Both the position numbers and the translations under genes were made by a program. This document shows, in pieces, positions 43,905 to 55,447 of a stretch of DNA of 64,000 nt (position 1 is its first letter; the number at the start of each line of letters is the position of its first letter). Origin of the DNA: Simmondsia chinensis (taxonomy: Eukaryota; Streptophyta; Magnoliopsida; Caryophyllales; Simmondsiaceae); the NCBI GenBank assembly GCA_018398585.1, contig JAGTTD010000013.1, positions 12,065,237 through 12,129,236 on the forward strand, written 5' to 3'. The notes under the pieces are model-generated. The model saw only the letters and a program-made list of their open reading frames with translations, was not told where the DNA came from and searched no databases.

Positions 43905-45094
43905 TTATAATGAAACATGCAGTACAAGTAGCATCATCTTAAAAAGTGTAAGGAAGACGAGATTGAATAAGAAGTGTTCGTGCAATTTCAATAATGTGTT
44001 GGTGCTTTTGTTCCGCCTCTCCATTTTGTTGTAGAGATCAGGACATGAAAGACGAAAATGGATGCCGTGTGGACGAAACAGGGCTTGCATGCGGTCGAAT
44101 TCACGGTCACTATCACTTTGAAATATTTTTATTTTTGTGGAAAATTGGTTTTCTACAAAGGTTTTAAAAGTTCCAAAAATTTCAAAAACTTCATATTTTT
44201 GTTTCATAGGATAGAGCTATGTGAACCGAGTATAGTCATCAATAAAATTAACATAGTATTTATAACATGAATTTGATGAGACAGGAGATTGCCATACATA
44301 TGAGTGAATTAAATGTAAAGGAGAAGAAACTAAATGCAAAACATGCTGAAAAGGTAGTCAATGATACTTAACCAAACTACAATCTTGATAAAAATCAGCA
44401 AAATGTGAGCTAGGTATGAGTTTGCGAGAACAAAGAATGTCTAACATGGGGCGTCCTAGATGTCCTAAACGGCGATGCCAAAGGTCTCCTGATAGGGTTT
44501 GTGCCATGAGTCCGAGTGAGTGAGGCGAGAAGCTGTAAAGTGGGTCGTTACTGCAAATTCTAAGCAAAGGGATCCCCATAGCCTTGTCCTTAACACAGAA
44601 AAGTGAGAGTCAAATTCAATAGTGCATAAATTATCGTGATAAAGTCATTTTATAGATAGAAGGTTATGGGTTAGTTGAGATACTAACATTACAATGTTGC
44701 GTTGAAGTTGGCGATTTTTAGTGTTTAAGGTTGTAGAACCCAGATGAGTGATAGGGAGTAAAGGCCCGTCCCCAACTAAAACTTGTTTTTGGCCATGATA
44801 AGGAAGGGGGGAATGCAACATACTTGAGTTAGGTGTCATGTGGTTGGTAGCGCCGGAGTTGGGGTACCAACTGTAGTCTTGTGAGTCGTTTATGGACATG
44901 GCGGCGAGGGAATGAGATGGATCAGGATAGGAGGAGTGATCAAACCAGTGTGGACAAGAGACTGCGTTGTGATTGACTTGATTGCAAATTTGACAGATTT
45001 CAGGCCTGGGCCCAAGAATGCCGCAGGGGTTAGGTGGTGCATTACCATACGGACGAGGGTGGTGCGGTTGGGGATGCGGAGCATCAGGTCCCAA
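43905..45094 (-). pseudogene. Short-LTR copia integrase, protease and zinc knuckle
   Basis: Integrase pieces: 43905-44207 (FETFVENQFSTKIKIFQSD) and 44358-44579 (DLWHRRLGHLGRPML). Protease and knuckle at 44645-45094: CQICNQVNHNAVSC (CX2CX4HX4C), then SWYPNSGATNHMT, with Asn where the catalytic Asp is expected. Confidence 0.75.
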
Positions 45095-45265
45095 TTGATG
45101 CTGGTTTTGTTGCTATCACTAGTTATGGGCCCCTCGATTGCCATAGCGACCTATATTGCATCCTTGACCTCTACCACGTCCCCCACGACCAGAGTTAGAT
45201 CCTTGAGAACCTGCATTTGAAGCAACTAAAGCATATTGTTGATAGGGGGAAGGGCGACCCTAATA

Positions 45266-46457
45266 TCAATTCTCGGTGCTCTCCTCATTTAGGAGATCAA
45301 TTTTTACTTTTTCAAAGGAGGGTGTTGGTGAGGTATTGCGAGTTAAAGTAGCACATGCGGCATATTCAATTGGAAGCCCGTAAAGGGCGTAATGAACTAG
45401 TTCTTGATTGGCTATTGCTAAGTCTATGGCAATTAAGTCATCGGCAATGGATTTTAACTTAGGGAGGTATTTTTCCATAGTTTTTCCATCCTTTTTCAGA
45501 TTTATTATTTGAGATCTCAAGTCAAATTCCTTGGCTAGCGAATGATTTCGAAATAGTTTGACAAGGGCATCCCACATGGCTTTTGTTATGGGTTTGTCGG
45601 ACAATATCATTGAGAAGGGATCGGGATAAGGTGGTAGAAATGCAAGAATGAAGACTTTGGTTAGTACAGACCCAATTTATATATTCAGGATTGGGAAGAG
45701 AGACACCATTATTAGTTGCTATTTGAGTTGGGGGACAGGGGAAGGTGCTATCATAATCCAAAAGTTGATGCGAGATTATTAGCTTATAGAATTATTCCCG
45801 CCAAGTGTATAATCAGTAGCATGTTCCAATTTTATGGTGATTATGTTAGAAATACTTAAAATTGAAAGTAATAGGGTGTAGTAGTATTTTGATGTAAATT
45901 AGGGCTTATTTGTGGGAAGGGAGAGGGTTGACTGCCGCCACTGCTAGGAAGCGGGACCAGCAGCAACCCCCCCCCCCCCCCCCCCCCCCCGGGGGGACTG
46001 GCGGTCGAACAACCAGCAGCACCGAGAGGCACGCCACTAGCAATGCTTGTGTAAGCGCCATCTGGTGTAGTGGTTGCGAACCCAAGCGAGGAGAAGGGAA
46101 GTGGGCCACGAGGTAGGTGGTCCATTGATCTAGTGTGTGGGTCACCGGTCTGTTGGTGACCACCAAGCCGATTGGGGGGGGGGGGGGGGGGGGACAAGGA
46201 AAGGGAAGTAGGGATGCCCGAGCCAAACCCGGGATGGCGACACCAGTATTTGTTAGGCCATTGAGGATAAGCCCCGTGGATATAGAACCGATATGGGGTA
46301 AATCGGACATACCCACGGAGGGGCCCACTACTCGAGGGTCGACCGAGGGTCCGGCATAGCGGAGCCGGTCTGGACCGCCAGAGAGGAGGCGGTAGGCCTG
46401 GTGACTGAAGGGGAGAGGGCGGAGGGGGGGGGGGGGGGGGTTAGGGTTTGCTGTCAT
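45266..46457 (-). pseudogene. Short-LTR copia gag with homopolymer tracts
   Basis: Gag core pieces (45266-45610: AMWDALVKLFRNHSLAKEF, KSIADDL; 45522-45761) are preceded by a Pro/Gly-rich N-part (45906-46457). There, C and G runs of about 15-22 (45969-45990, 46174-46192, 46426-46440) encode poly-Gly or poly-Pro. The N-terminus starts at ATG 46457 (MTANPNPPPPP). Confidence 0.65.
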
Positions 46458-46835
46458 AGTATTAAAATTAAAACAAGAGAAGAAAGAATAAATTGAAGAT
46501 TGTAAAAGAAAAGAAGTAATAGCCAGTCGAGTACTAGAAAATTAAAGAAAAATAGAGAAGATAAATTAGAGAGAGAACGATGGATAGAGAGTCTTTTGAG
46601 GCTCTAATACCATGTGAGATTGAGGCAAAGGCTCAATTATATTGATAATAAAAGAGAGAATTACATGCTCTATTTATAGAGCTACGTTGAATGCATGAAG
46701 ACAAGAGTGCCCTTCTAGGTTGCATGTGAACTAAGGGCAAAAAGGTAAAGAGCAAACCTTAGATGACATTATCCTCTAATATGTATAAGAGTGAATTTTA
46801 CAAGAAAAGAAAAATGTCAATATTAAAGAGGAAAA

Positions 46836-46960
46836 GGTTGGGGATACTCGAAAACCACCTCTCTTTAGGGTACCACCCTCAAGGGGGAAGGCTGCATATA
46901 TCTACCCCCAGACCCTGCTTAGGCTGGAGCCCTTTGAGCACTGGGAATGTTGCTTCTTTT
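46836..46960 (+). mobile_element. Au-SINE / RTE 3'-end fragment
   Basis: GTTGGGGATACTCGAAAACCACC, then CCACCCTCAAGGGGGAAGGCTGCATATATC, then CCCCCAGACCCTGCTTAGGC, matching in order the 3' half at 33605-33730. The (TTG)n tail is reduced to GTTGCTTC. Internal promoter boxes are not seen, so it is a fragment. Confidence 0.6.
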
Positions 46961-47321
46961 TTAAGGAGCAAAAGGTGAATTGGAAAGAAGATAATGGAGG
47001 ATTGAATTATGTGGGCAATGACTAGAATTGGGGCTATCAGTACTTTTGGATTTGCTGTTGCAGCCTTCCAATTTCGTCCTCCGATTTTATCTACGGGCAA
47101 ACCGTAGCTTCTTTCATTCAATTCCAGTGCATGTACTTCAAATTTCGCTGCTGTTTTGTCCTTTGTGGCCGACACATCTTGGACTGTAACACCAAAGTCA
47201 TGCAAATTGGGCGTTTCATAATTCTTTGGGACGAACTTATCGAGGTTCGTGGCCCATTAGTACGGTTTTTCATCGTAGCATGAGCACAAAATAGGAGATG
47301 AGGCTTGACTTCTTTGGACAA
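46879..47321 (-). other. Unidentified coding-like stretch
   Basis: Minus-strand frames include ATG 47205 (MHDFGVTVQDVSATKDKTAA ... KFEVHALELNERSYGLPVDK ... GGRNWKAATA). Composition looks protein-like up to about 46980, where it runs into the SINE fragment. Upstream, in the same frame, FVPKNYETPNL precedes it. I do not recognise a family. It could be a truncated host gene exon or part of an unknown element. Confidence 0.3.
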
Positions 47322-47364
47322 GAAACCTATTTTTTTTTTTCCATGCTAGCCTAGTTTTAGAATT

Positions 47365-47960
47365 AGGGTGCGTTTGGTTCAGCTTATTTCAACTTATCTT
47401 TTTTCAGCTTATTTGTTTCAATAAGATCTGTCAATTTAAGATTTGTATATTTTTACATCTGAGTGTTTGGTTTTGCAGTGTAAGAAGATCTTTTTTTAGA
47501 TAATAAAGTGTTTGGATATAAGTATAAAAAAGAAATTTCTTCATTATAATTACAGAAATAACTTAATAATATAAATCAATTAATAATAGTAGGTAGGAGA
47601 TAATCATAATAATAGTTAATTATGGTTGCAGAGAGTGGTGAGTATTGCCATACATGGTGTAAAAGGAGTGGTGGTAGGTTGGGAATAGTGGTAACAAGTA
47701 AAAGTAGTTCATAATAGTAAAGATTAAATATTAATATAGTCATTCTAAAGCATTTTTCTTAAATAAGCTGTGAAAAAAATTCAGTTTTGCATCTTTTTCT
47801 GATTAGTTATAAAAAAGTTTTTTTTTTTTTTTTTATCTTTTTAGTTAAGTTGTGAAAATGATATAAAAAGATATTTTTTGTCAACCAAATGCAAGCTTCA
47901 CAATCAGCTCGATCTTTTTCACAGCTTTAAACTATTAAAAAGCTTAACCAAACAAGGCTC
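47365..47960. repeat. MITE with GTTTGGTT-type terminal inverted repeats
   Basis: The left end GGTGCGTTTGGTTCAGCTT pairs with the right end AAGCTTAACCAAACAAGGC. Internal AT-rich sequence has no coding frame. Many plant hAT/PIF-like MITEs carry GTTTGGTT ends; the superfamily is not fixed because no clear target duplication is seen. Confidence 0.6.
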
Positions 47961-48284
47961 AGTAAATAAATGATTAGGGCAATCATCAAAGCCCACTTTA
48001 AGTCTTCGCAACCCTGGCCACTCTATTTTGGTGCATCTACAATGGTGGTAACATGTTTTCTAATCCACATTTTCATCTTGTAAATAATACATATGGTAGT
48101 AGCAATAATTCAATTCAGGATTTGCATCAACGTATCCTTAATCCCTTATTGCCCACTCCTCTTCTATACCTCCTAGATAATAGGTAGTGATTCATCGTCT
48201 CATATGAATAATAACCCGGGTCTTCTCATGTTTCTTACCCCTTGCCATGGTCTTGATAAAATTTTGGTCATTAATGGTGCTTTC
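47961..48284. other. Intergenic or copia gag remnant
   Basis: No clear frame. Given that copia protease-integrase follows, it may hold decayed gag. Confidence 0.35.
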
Positions 48285-48289
48285 ACTGG

Positions 48290-49624
48290 TTGTTGTAGTT
48301 GGTTCTAGTTTTCTTACTACTCCTTGTGGTCATTTCAATTTACGTAATATTCTATATGTTCCTCGTCTTTCCACTACTATATGTTCTTCAATTTTCCCGA
48401 GATAATAATTATCTTTTAGAATTTGACTCACATGGTTTCTCTACTAAGAATCCTAAGATGATGTCTACTATAATCTGTTGTATAAGTAAGAGGCTTCTTT
48501 TCTAAGTTCATAAGTCATCCCCCCCACATGTTCCACTCGTTGCTTCTAAAGCCACGCCAAACCTTTCGCATTGCCGTCTTGGTCTTGCTAGGCAACCAGT
48601 TTTGTCATCATTACTTAAACAGAAATTTATTTCCCATGTCAATCTTACTTTAGAGACCAATCTTTGTCGTGCTTGTCAATTAGGTAAGTGTAATCGTTTA
48701 CCTTTTTAGAAGTTAGTGTCAAGTACATCTAAGCCTTTTGAAATCATCCATTTGGATGTATGGACATCTCTTGTCTTCAACTTTAGTGACTATAAGTATT
48801 ATTTGCGTCTTTTGGATGATTACTTTCATTATGCATGGATAAATCCTATGCGTACCAAGTATGAGGTGTTCGATCTATTTGTTCAATTTTGGGATCTAAT
48901 ATGGAATAAGTTCGGAACTATGACTAAGCCATTTTAATGTGATAACAATACTTAATGTATAAATTGTGGTTTCAATACTCTCTTTGCTGCAAGAGGCATT
49001 CATAGCAGGGTATTGTATCCTCACACTTTCCAACAAAATGGGAAAGCTGAGCATATGCATTGAACTATTGGTAATACGATGCGAACATTACTGTTTCAAT
49101 CATGCATGCCCTTAAGGTTTTGGGTTGAAGCTATTCTTGTTTTTGCTGGGACACTTAACCTTTTATCGTCCATAGTATTAATGAAAAAGATTCCTTATGA
49201 ATGTCTTTATAAAAAGAAAGCTCTTTTTGGTCATTTACGTGTTTCTGGATGTGCTTGCTATCCAAATTTGAGTGTTATGGCTCCACGTAAGTTGGCTTTT
49301 CACTCATCTTTATGTGTCTTTTTAGGCAATCAGTCTAGTCACAATGAGTATAAATGTCTTGTTTTTGCTACTAAGAAGGTTATCATCTCCAAACATATGA
49401 TTTTTAGTGAGAGAGATTTTCCCTTCGCACGGATAGGCACATTTTCTCAACACACCATGAAGAGGCTTCATGATGTGTTCCACAATCCACTTGATATATC
49501 TCCGTTCACTGATGCTACACCTCCCATTGCATCGCTTTGGTCACCCACAACCTTAGCTGCGCCCATGGCAGGTTTGGCAGAGCCGCCCCCACTGCCATCA
49601 TTGCTTCTCGAGTGTTTTGCCTGA
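48290..49624 (+). pseudogene. Copia relic protease end and integrase
   Basis: Reads NILYVPRLS, LLEFDSHGFSTKN (48340-48450), then a CRACQLGKCNRLPF zinc-type end near 48665-48705. The core follows: KPFEIIHLDVWTSLV, YYLRLLDDYFHYAWI (48716-48937). Past a stop, the integrase C-part is at 49079-49624 (LRFWVEAILVFAGTLNLL, GHLRVSGCACYPNL, KLAFHSSLCVFLG). Confidence 0.8.
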
Positions 49625-50652
49625 ACCTCGCTTGGTTGCTCCATCTTCCTCTCTATCTCCGCCTAGTTCTATCTCTACTTCACAACATCTTGTGATGACC
49701 TGCTTCAAGTTGATATTGTTAAGCCTTTGTTTAAGCTATCTATGCTTGCACATTATGCTTTGCTCGATACTCTATATTCTTATAACTAGTCTCTTTGTGA
49801 TGACAATTGACATGGTGCTATGTTTGATGAGTATAATGCACTTCTTCATAATAACACGTGGATCTTGTTCCACGGCCTAATCATGTTAATGTTATTGGTT
49901 CCAAGTGGGTGTTTCATCCCAAGCAAACTAAAGTCAAACGCTACGGAGCTCGTTTAGTGGCTCAAGGCTTTACTCTGAGGTTTGGTGTTGATTATGATGG
50001 AACTTTCAATCCTGATGTTAAGCTTGTCATCGTTCTTACCGCCTTGTCTATTGCTACCTCACGTCATTGGCCCATTTATCAACTTGATCTAAAGAATGTT
50101 GTTCTAAATGGAAACTTGATTGAGGAAGTTTCCATGAAGCCACCACTGAGGTTTGTTGATTCTAGATTTCTGGATTACGTATGCAAGCTTAGTACGACAT
50201 TATATAGGCTTAAGTAAGCACCTAGCGCATGGTATAATCGATTTGCATCGTTTTTGTTTTGACTTAATTTTGCTAGTTGCAAATTAGACTCGTCATTGTT
50301 CATACTGCGCAAAGGAGCTGATAAGGCCATTTTACTTGTCTATGTGGATGATATTGTTGCTACAATTTCATCAGCTAGTTTACTTCTGGATTTGTTGGGT
50401 GGTTTACAGCGTGAGTTCGATATGACAAACTTGGGTCATCTAAACTATTTTCTGGGGATCTTTGTTACTTACTCTTCTCATGGATTGTTTCTCACTCAAG
50501 CTAAGCATGCTTATGACTTACTTTTTAAAAGTGACATGAGTGGATGTAAACCTGTAGCAACCCTGACGGATTCTAAATCCATGCTCTCTAGTGAAGATGA
50601 TGCTCCTATGTCCGATCCTTCTTTATATTGCAGTGTGGTTAGGGCATTGTAG

Positions 50653-51051
50653 TAGAGATGGCCAACGGGTTGGACTGCGTCGGCTTGGCCTGGCCCATTG
50701 GGGGCTTTTTCCCCAAATGGTTAGTAATTGGGCCTGGCCTAGTGGCACTAACTTAGTGCTCGTTGGGCACTATAACTTATTTTATAATTGTATTTTTAAT
50801 TTATACTATTATACTTGTATTTTTTAAAAAGTTATAATACATTTTATTTTATAAAATATCTTTGTAATTTTATAACGTACTATTATTTTATTATAGTTGT
50901 ATTTTTTAATAAGTTATAATATATTTTATTTTATAAAATATATTTATAATTTTATAAGGCACTATTATAATTGTGTTTTATGTGTTATATATATATAATA
51001 GAGGATTGGGTCCAGGCCCTGCTCTGGCCCGAAGGCCCGTGGCCATCTCTA
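50653..51051. mobile_element. hAT-type MITE with 8-bp target duplication
   Basis: Ends TAGAGATGGCCA...TGGCCATCTCTA form perfect 12-bp inverted repeats, extended imperfectly (ACGGGT/ACCCG-like). It is flanked by CATTGTAG (50645-50652) and CATTACAG (51052-51059), 8-bp copies with two differences. The interior is AT-rich with (TATAAT)-like repeats and has no coding capacity. It interrupts copia RT. Confidence 0.88.
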
Positions 51052-51370
51052 CATTACAGTATCTCACTTTCACGCGTCCCGATATCTCTTAGGCGGTTTA
51101 GTAAATGTGTCTTTTTATGCATGCTCCACGTGATTCTCACAGGGTAGCTGTTGAATGCATTCTTCATTACATTAAAGACACCTTGGATCATGGTTTATTC
51201 ATTTCCCCCTCTAGTACCGACCAACTTTGGGCTGGTTGTCCCGATACACGTTGCTCAACATCAGGATTCTATGCATTTTCTTGGTGATAATATTATCTCT
51301 TACTCTGTGAAATGTCAGGCCTCCGTTTTGTGCTTTAGTACAAAGACTAAATAACATGCTATTTCAGACT

Positions 51371-51401
51371 GTTTTTTTTTTTTTTTTTTTTTTGGGTCAG
51401 A
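51371..51401. repeat. Poly-T insertion between TCAGACT repeats
   Basis: About 22 T followed by GGG sits between TTTCAGACTG and GGTCAGACTA inside the copia RNase H relic. It could be the tail of a tiny retroposed fragment. Confidence 0.35.
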
Positions 51402-51850
51402 CTATTTTAGGGTGTTGGTTGTAGCGATCTCTTTTTGGTGAATTCGGTATCCGTCTTCCTAAAGCCACCTTGGTATATTATGATAACATTTTTGCCACTT
51501 ATTTGTCTACTAAACATGTTCGCACCAAGCCTATGGAGATTGATATTCATTTTGTTTGTAAGATTGTTCATATGGGTTTTATCCTTGTCATCCACATCTC
51601 TTCATCTCAACAGATTATAGATATCTTCATGAAGATACATCCCTGACATCTATTTCTAAATTACAAGCACAATCTTCGCATCAAGTTCCCTCCTGCTACG
51701 ATTGAGGGGAAGTGTTAGACTATATTTATAGGTCATCCTGAAAGTATGTATATATGGCTCATTAGGCTAGTCTTGGCTTGGCTTTATATGTTGTTTTCAT
51801 CTATTATAAATATAGGACAGGGCATACTCAGTTGTTTGGGTTGCTCAATA

Positions 51851-52875
51851 TTTTCACAAGTACACCACTGATTTCTAAAATTTAAAATGCCACTGTCATT
51901 TTACTATTGAGCTACATAATTGTTACGTAAAATGGTAAACCTTGAATTTCTAGCATAATGTTCTGCAAATCAGATGGTCTTTTGTCGTTTTTGTTCTCTT
52001 GGCTGTCGTCTCATTTATCTTTTATTTCCAAGCCCGCTTCTTGTTAATGTGAAATCTTTCACATCTCATAAGAGCGGTTCACTTACATATTTTTATTGTT
52101 TGTAATTTATTTTGGATCTACAATTAAACATAAGTTGGAAATTTTATTTATTAATTAGATCCATACATTAAAAATTAGTTGTTAACTATCTCAAAATGTT
52201 AAGGGAACCATGGTGTTTTGTCTTGGTTATTATTAACCCTCATTTCTTCTCTATATAAGGGGACCTTTACTAAATTTTTGGTAGCACATCTTTCACCATA
52301 AATTTATATAATATTCATCATTAAAGTTTGTGCAAAGTATAGATAGAGAGAAGAAGGGGTTAAAGTCATCCATCAACCTTGGAAAAGCAATGGCTCAATG
52401 TGCAATTTTCATCATAAAATTTCTACAGCACTTGAATATTATAGCGATTATTCTACCAATTGGTAGTAGCACCATGATTATTTTATTTTGCCATTAAAGA
52501 TCTTAAAATGTTCTAAATTATATTATGTCATAGTTTGAGTATGAATTAAAATTGAACGGATTAACATTCTGATTTTTTTATTATTATTAAACTCAAATTG
52601 AAAAATAAATTCAGAATCTAAACAATTTATGCATGTTATTGTTTTAGGCTTTTTCGTATTTGACAACACTTGTTATGTCAAATTTTAATGTTTAACCCCA
52701 ATAGAAGCCACATACAAAAACAAAAAAAAAAGCAAAAAAAAAAAAAAATCTTGTGCACGACTAAAACTCTTAAACGGAGCAAGTTCGATCTCGATTAAAC
52801 CACAACATATAGTGGTTGTCGAAATGGTAGTGATTTAATTGTAATCGCAAGTTATAAAAGGGAATAAACCAATTG
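51851..52875. other. AT-rich intergenic sequence
   Basis: No gene-like frame. TATATAAGGGG at 52252 is a TATA-like word without a following gene. A-runs at 52724-52749. Confidence 0.4.
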
Positions 52876-53339
52876 TGTTATAAGACTAGGGACATAAATA
52901 TCTGACATAACAAGAACATAATTAGAGAAAAATCGTACACATGCTTTACTTTAGAATTATGTGACAAAAATATCTCCTCAATAATATACACACACACATA
53001 CGAAAGAATTGATGGCTTAGCAAATTTGAGGTAAAGCTGTCACTCTATTTGACATGTGGAATGACACTTGTCTTTGTTCTAGGCCCATACATGGGGCTTT
53101 GGGTGATGACGTGCAATTTTGAGAATATCTATTATATAATACGCACCCTTGGATTTTCATCTTAAAAAACACGGGGGACAAATACTTTGTAAGAGTGCAA
53201 TGTACTAGTTATACGCCTTTTAACTACCTCATCAAAAACTTTGCTAGAAAAACTCAGTGAAAAAAAAAAAAACCATCGTAAAAGGAAAAAGAGTATAGTG
53301 CGTATATGACTCCCTCTTTTGTGACCACGCAACCAAAAA

Positions 53340-54900
53340 ATGTTTCTTAGTTTGGGCATGCCAATCTTGTGAACCAGCTTCTAAAAAGTTATTGTTGGTA
53401 ATGTTTTTATGAATAAATCTGCTAGGTTCTCACTTAAGCGCATTTCATGAAAATCTATTTCATCTTTCTTCTAAGGCTCATGCACAAAATTTGAATTTGG
53501 GTAGGATGTATTTGGTACTATCACCTTTAATGTACCCACCTTTAACTTGAGCAATACATGCAACAGCCTTCATATAGTATTTTCGAACTCACCCTAATCG
53601 CTACAGGATTGCATTCTTCTTTAATATGTTGAACCAATGATCTCAACTATAAACATTCCCCACTTGCCTCATATAGTGCAAGTATCTTACCATGATTTGA
53701 AGAAGTTGCTGCTATTATTTGTTTTGTAGAATGCCAAGACATAGAGTATTATGATAGGTAAATACTTATCCTATTTGTGATGGCTTTTATGTGGATTAGA
53801 CAAATACTCAGCATTTGCATATTCAATCAATGGCTTTTATGTGGATTAGACAAATACTCAGCATTTGCATATTCAATCAACTGCGGGGTTGATCATTTTG
53901 AATAGAATAACCCATATCAGATTTTCTATGAAGATACCAAAATATATGTTTAATTCTATTCCAATGTCTTTGTATTGGTATTGAGCTATATCTTGCTCAT
54001 AATTTAACCGAAAAGACCATATTTGGTCTCGTGTAGTTAGTAATGTACATTAGTGCATCAATTGCGCTTAGATCGGGTACTTCATGACCAAGAATTTCTT
54101 CATCCTCCTTGCTATGATGAAAGGGATCTTTACTTGTATCAAGAGATCGAGCAACCATTGGGGTATCCGACGGATGTGCCTTATCCACATTAAAATGTTT
54201 GAGAGCTTTCATTGTATAAGCAGATTGATGGACTAAAATTTTACCAGATAAGTGCTTGATATACAATTCGAGACAGAATTTTGTCTTTTTGAGATTTTTC
54301 ATGTCAAACTCTTTGTTAAGATAGGCAACAACTTCTTCAGTTCTTTAGGAGTTATGATGATGTTTAAAACATTAATGTAGATTGCAGTGAAAGCAAATTT
54401 AGAATTTGATTTCTTAATAAGAACACTTGGGCTAATGGGATTGTTAACATATCCCTATCTCAAAAGGTATGTACTAAGATGATTGTACCACATTCGCCCA
54501 AATTGTTTTAATCCATACAAAAATCTTTGTAATTTTATTGAATACAGTGTCAGAGGTTTTGAGCTATGTAAGTCCGACATTCTTAGTCCTTCGGGGACTT
54601 TTCATAGAAATGTCATCATCAAGTGATCAATAAAGATAAGTTGTTATTACATCCATAAGATGCATGAAAAGTCTTTAAGGGACTACCAAACTTATTAAGA
54701 GTCTAATTATAATTGCATTCATTACTGGTGAGTATATCTCTACATAATCAATTAATGGTCTCGATGAGGAACCTTGAGCTACAAATCGTGCTTTATATCT
54801 GACTACCACATCCTTTTCATTTCTTTTCCATGCGAATACACACTTGTAGCATATATGTTTTTTTATTTTCAGGTGTCTAGACCACAAGTCGGAAAACATC
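53340..54900 (-). pseudogene. Degenerate copia RT and RNase H
   Basis: C-terminus NLADLFIKTLPTITF...KLVHKIGMPKL near 53340-53430. RNase H/RT end at 53997-54302 (KFCLELYIKHLSGKILVHQSAYT, LDALMYITNYTRPNM-like). RT start at 54675-54902 (YKARFVAQGSSSRPLIDY). Stops and shifts throughout; a 50-bp tandem duplication lies inside. Confidence 0.75.
53781..53880. repeat. Perfect 50-bp tandem duplication
   Basis: Unit TGGCTTTTATGTGGATTAGA...ATTCAATCAA occurs at 53781-53830 and 53831-53880 without a mismatch, within the decayed copia RNase H. Confidence 0.95.
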
Positions 54901-55447
54901 ATGTTTTGTAATTGAATGCAATTCTACCTGAATTGCATCTTTCCATATTAGCTAATCTTTTTTTTTTTTGGTTGACATTCTTGAATAGTTTTAGGTTCAA
55001 GATCTTTGCTTCATGTGCTCAAATGAATAGCAATTATATTTGCAAATACTTGATAAATATTCGTCTTATTTCGGTTCCGTCGCGTCTCAGTTGTAGCATA
55101 ATTTATCGCGATTTTTCATTGTCGATATTTTCATTCTTTTCAATAGTTTTACGTATCTTATATTCTTAAGAAGCAATTCTATCCTTCGTATTCTTTTCTT
55201 GTCTTTGCATTTTCTTTTAAGGAGTCTTGTTATTGGTAGAAGAACCAACTTGCTTATTTTGCTTCATTTTCTTTGTTGGATTTTTATCTTTATAACCAAT
55301 AGGCCTAGCACGCTCTCAGCTTGTAGTAGACGTATTTGTCAATGTCTTAAGAGATTGCTCATTTGGAATATCAATTTGAGTAGGAGTATTCATAGCTGGA
55401 ATATCTGATTTAGTCACTCTCTTTATATTTATGATTGCATCTGACAA

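Larger units (their letters stand above)
41432..46780 (-). mobile_element. Degenerate Ty1/copia with 168-bp LTRs (Ale/Retrofit-like)
   Basis: The LTRs (41432-41599, 46613-46780) start TGTGAGATTGAGGCAAAGG and end near CTATCCTCTAAT. Inside the right LTR the minus strand reads TGGTATTAGAGCC, a PBS one base off initiator tRNA-Met. Pol pieces on the minus strand are in copia order but in many frames. Lineage assignment rests on the very short LTR and the WYPNSGATNHMT protease, and is tentative. It lies ~300 bp downstream of the LEA stop, in antisense. Confidence 0.82.
49858..51700 (+). pseudogene. Copia relic RT and RNase H
   Basis: RT: NVIGSKWVFHPKQ, YGARLVAQGF, YQLDLKNVVLNG (49858-50217), YVDDIV (50341-50358), FDMTNLGHLNYFLGIFVTY (50296-50652). 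After a 399-bp MITE the reading resumes at QYLTFTRPDIS-like sequence (51055). RNase H pieces follow through 51340, then a T-run insertion and a decayed end up to 51700. Confidence 0.8.
48285..51850 (+). mobile_element. 5'-truncated Ty1/copia relic with 3' LTR
   Basis: Plus-strand copia pol in order: protease/GAG-pre-integrase, integrase, RT, RNase H. These are followed by the purine tract TTGAGGGGAAG and an LTR start TGTTAGACTATATTTATAGG at 51713. The LTR contains TATAAATATAGG (~51819) and ends by about 51850. No 5' LTR was found. RT is interrupted by a MITE. Confidence 0.8.
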
